Of a stretch of 64,000 nucleotides of DNA, positions 63,505 to 64,000 are shown one piece after another. Each line of letters starts with the position of its first letter. Positions within the stretch are counted from its first letter, which is position 1. Location of the stretch: assembly GCF_003688555.1 (NCBI RefSeq), contig NZ_REFR01000015.1, forward strand, positions 1-64,000, read 5' to 3'. Position numbers and translations under genes: made by a program. The stretch comes from Eilatimonas milleporae. Its GTDB lineage: Bacteria; Pseudomonadota; Alphaproteobacteria; Sphingomonadales; Kordiimonadaceae. The notes below the pieces were generated by a model. It ran no database searches, was not told the origin of the DNA, and saw only the letters and a program-made list of their open reading frames with translations.

Positions 63505-64000
63505 ATGGATACCGAGACGATTTATGCCCTGTCCAGTGGCGGGGGGCGTGCCGGCGTTGCGGTGGTGCGTCTGTCTGGCGTGCGGGCCGGTGCCGTTCTT
63601 GCTGATTTGACCGGCAAATCCCTGCCGATGCCGCGAAAGGCGGTGCTGCGCCGATTGCATGATCCGGCAAGCGGATTGTTGCTGGATCAGGCCCTGGTTC
63701 TGTATTTCCCGGCGCCAAACAGTTTTACCGGCGAAGATGTTGTGGAATTGCATCTGCATGGCGGCAGGGCAGTGGTTGACGGTGTGCTTGAAACACTGTC
63801 GTCACAGCCGGGATGCCGGCTGGCGGAAGCGGGCGAGTTTTCGCGCCGTGCGTTCGAAGCCGGAAAACTGGACCTGACGGAAATCGAGGGTTTGGCCGAT
63901 CTGATCAATGCGGATACGGAAATGCAGCGGGTTCAGGCGCTGCGGCAACTTGATGGATCGCTGCGTCGTTTGTATGAGGACTGGCGGGGTCGGCTGATGC
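63505..64000 (+). CDS. mnmE: tRNA modification GTPase MnmE, N-terminal part (runs past window end)
   Basis: First 165 codons seen. MnmE with MnmG modifies the wobble uridine of tRNAs. The N-terminal tetrahydrofolate-binding domain is plain: [97 protein letters not shown]. The G domain and C-terminal CxGK are beyond the edge. The gene position downstream of rho near oriC matches alphaproteobacteria. Confidence 0.95.
   Translation, partial: MDTETIYALSSGGGRAGVAVVRLSGVRAGAVLADLTGKSLPMPRKAVLRRLHDPASGLLLDQALVLYFPAPNSFTGEDVVELHLHGGRAVVDGVLETLSSQPGCRLAEAGEFSRRAFEAGKLDLTEIEGLADLINADTEMQRVQALRQLDGSLRRLYEDWRGRLM

Overview
The window is a GC-rich chromosomal segment of an alphaproteobacterium. The evidence is gene content and order: hslV-hslU divergent from hisB-hisH-hisA-hisF-hisE; smr next to mltA and a Tim44-like gene; ftsK-lolA; dnaK-dnaJ; and, most telling, dnaQ-coaE-aroE-maf-PPSR pointing left and hemE-hemJ-rho pointing right from a short AT-rich segment with DnaA-box-like sequences. 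That last layout matches the replication-origin neighbourhood known from Caulobacter and relatives, so the window probably spans oriC (about 53,136-53,605). The order or genus cannot be fixed from this sequence alone. No rRNA, tRNA or CRISPR array was recognised.

Layout. 1-95: end of an IS5-type transposase. 219-6,207: HIT protein, HslUV protease and the histidine block. 6,235-9,297: RidA-like protein, ArsR regulator with a coupled SRPBCC protein, and comM. 9,373-13,580: a foreign, decayed, lower-GC island with two IS630 fossils, a serine-hydrolase gene broken by one stop codon, and an alpha/beta-hydrolase gene; it is flanked by a diverged direct repeat of about 137 bp made of the XRE-comM junction. 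13,691-22,594: XRE regulator, Smr, MltA, Tim44-like, FxsA, SecB, HolA, LptE, LeuS. 22,730-33,388: lipoprotein, outer-membrane protein, ThiE-like, YggS, a degenerate tandem-repeat array, L,D-transpeptidase, RibA, a response regulator, a perfect 37-bp palindrome, XthA and small enzymes. 33,875-45,559: LolA, FtsK, a ubiquinone hydroxylase, DapB, a ParDE toxin-antitoxin pair, DnaJ, DnaK, LepB.

46,030-48,960 is a second accessory region, strikingly AT-rich in its first half. It holds an HxlR regulator with a palindromic operator, a strongly folded non-coding segment (46,438-46,573), an overlooked 56-residue membrane peptide gene directly before a CPBP intramembrane protease, and a DUF6338 membrane protein translationally coupled to an overlooked 49-residue protein and followed by a 75-residue one. 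This region is the best candidate for an undescribed system.

49,148-64,000 is the core around the origin: replication proofreading, CoA and shikimate enzymes, PPSR with a long repetitive tail, oriC, haem synthesis, Rho, a NfeD/slipin membrane pair, an M20 hydrolase, a quinone reductase, a dienelactone hydrolase, a DNA repair methyltransferase and the start of mnmE. A recurring oddity is small tandem duplications that lengthen protein ends or linkers (HisA, RibA, LolA, PPSR, NfeD and others).
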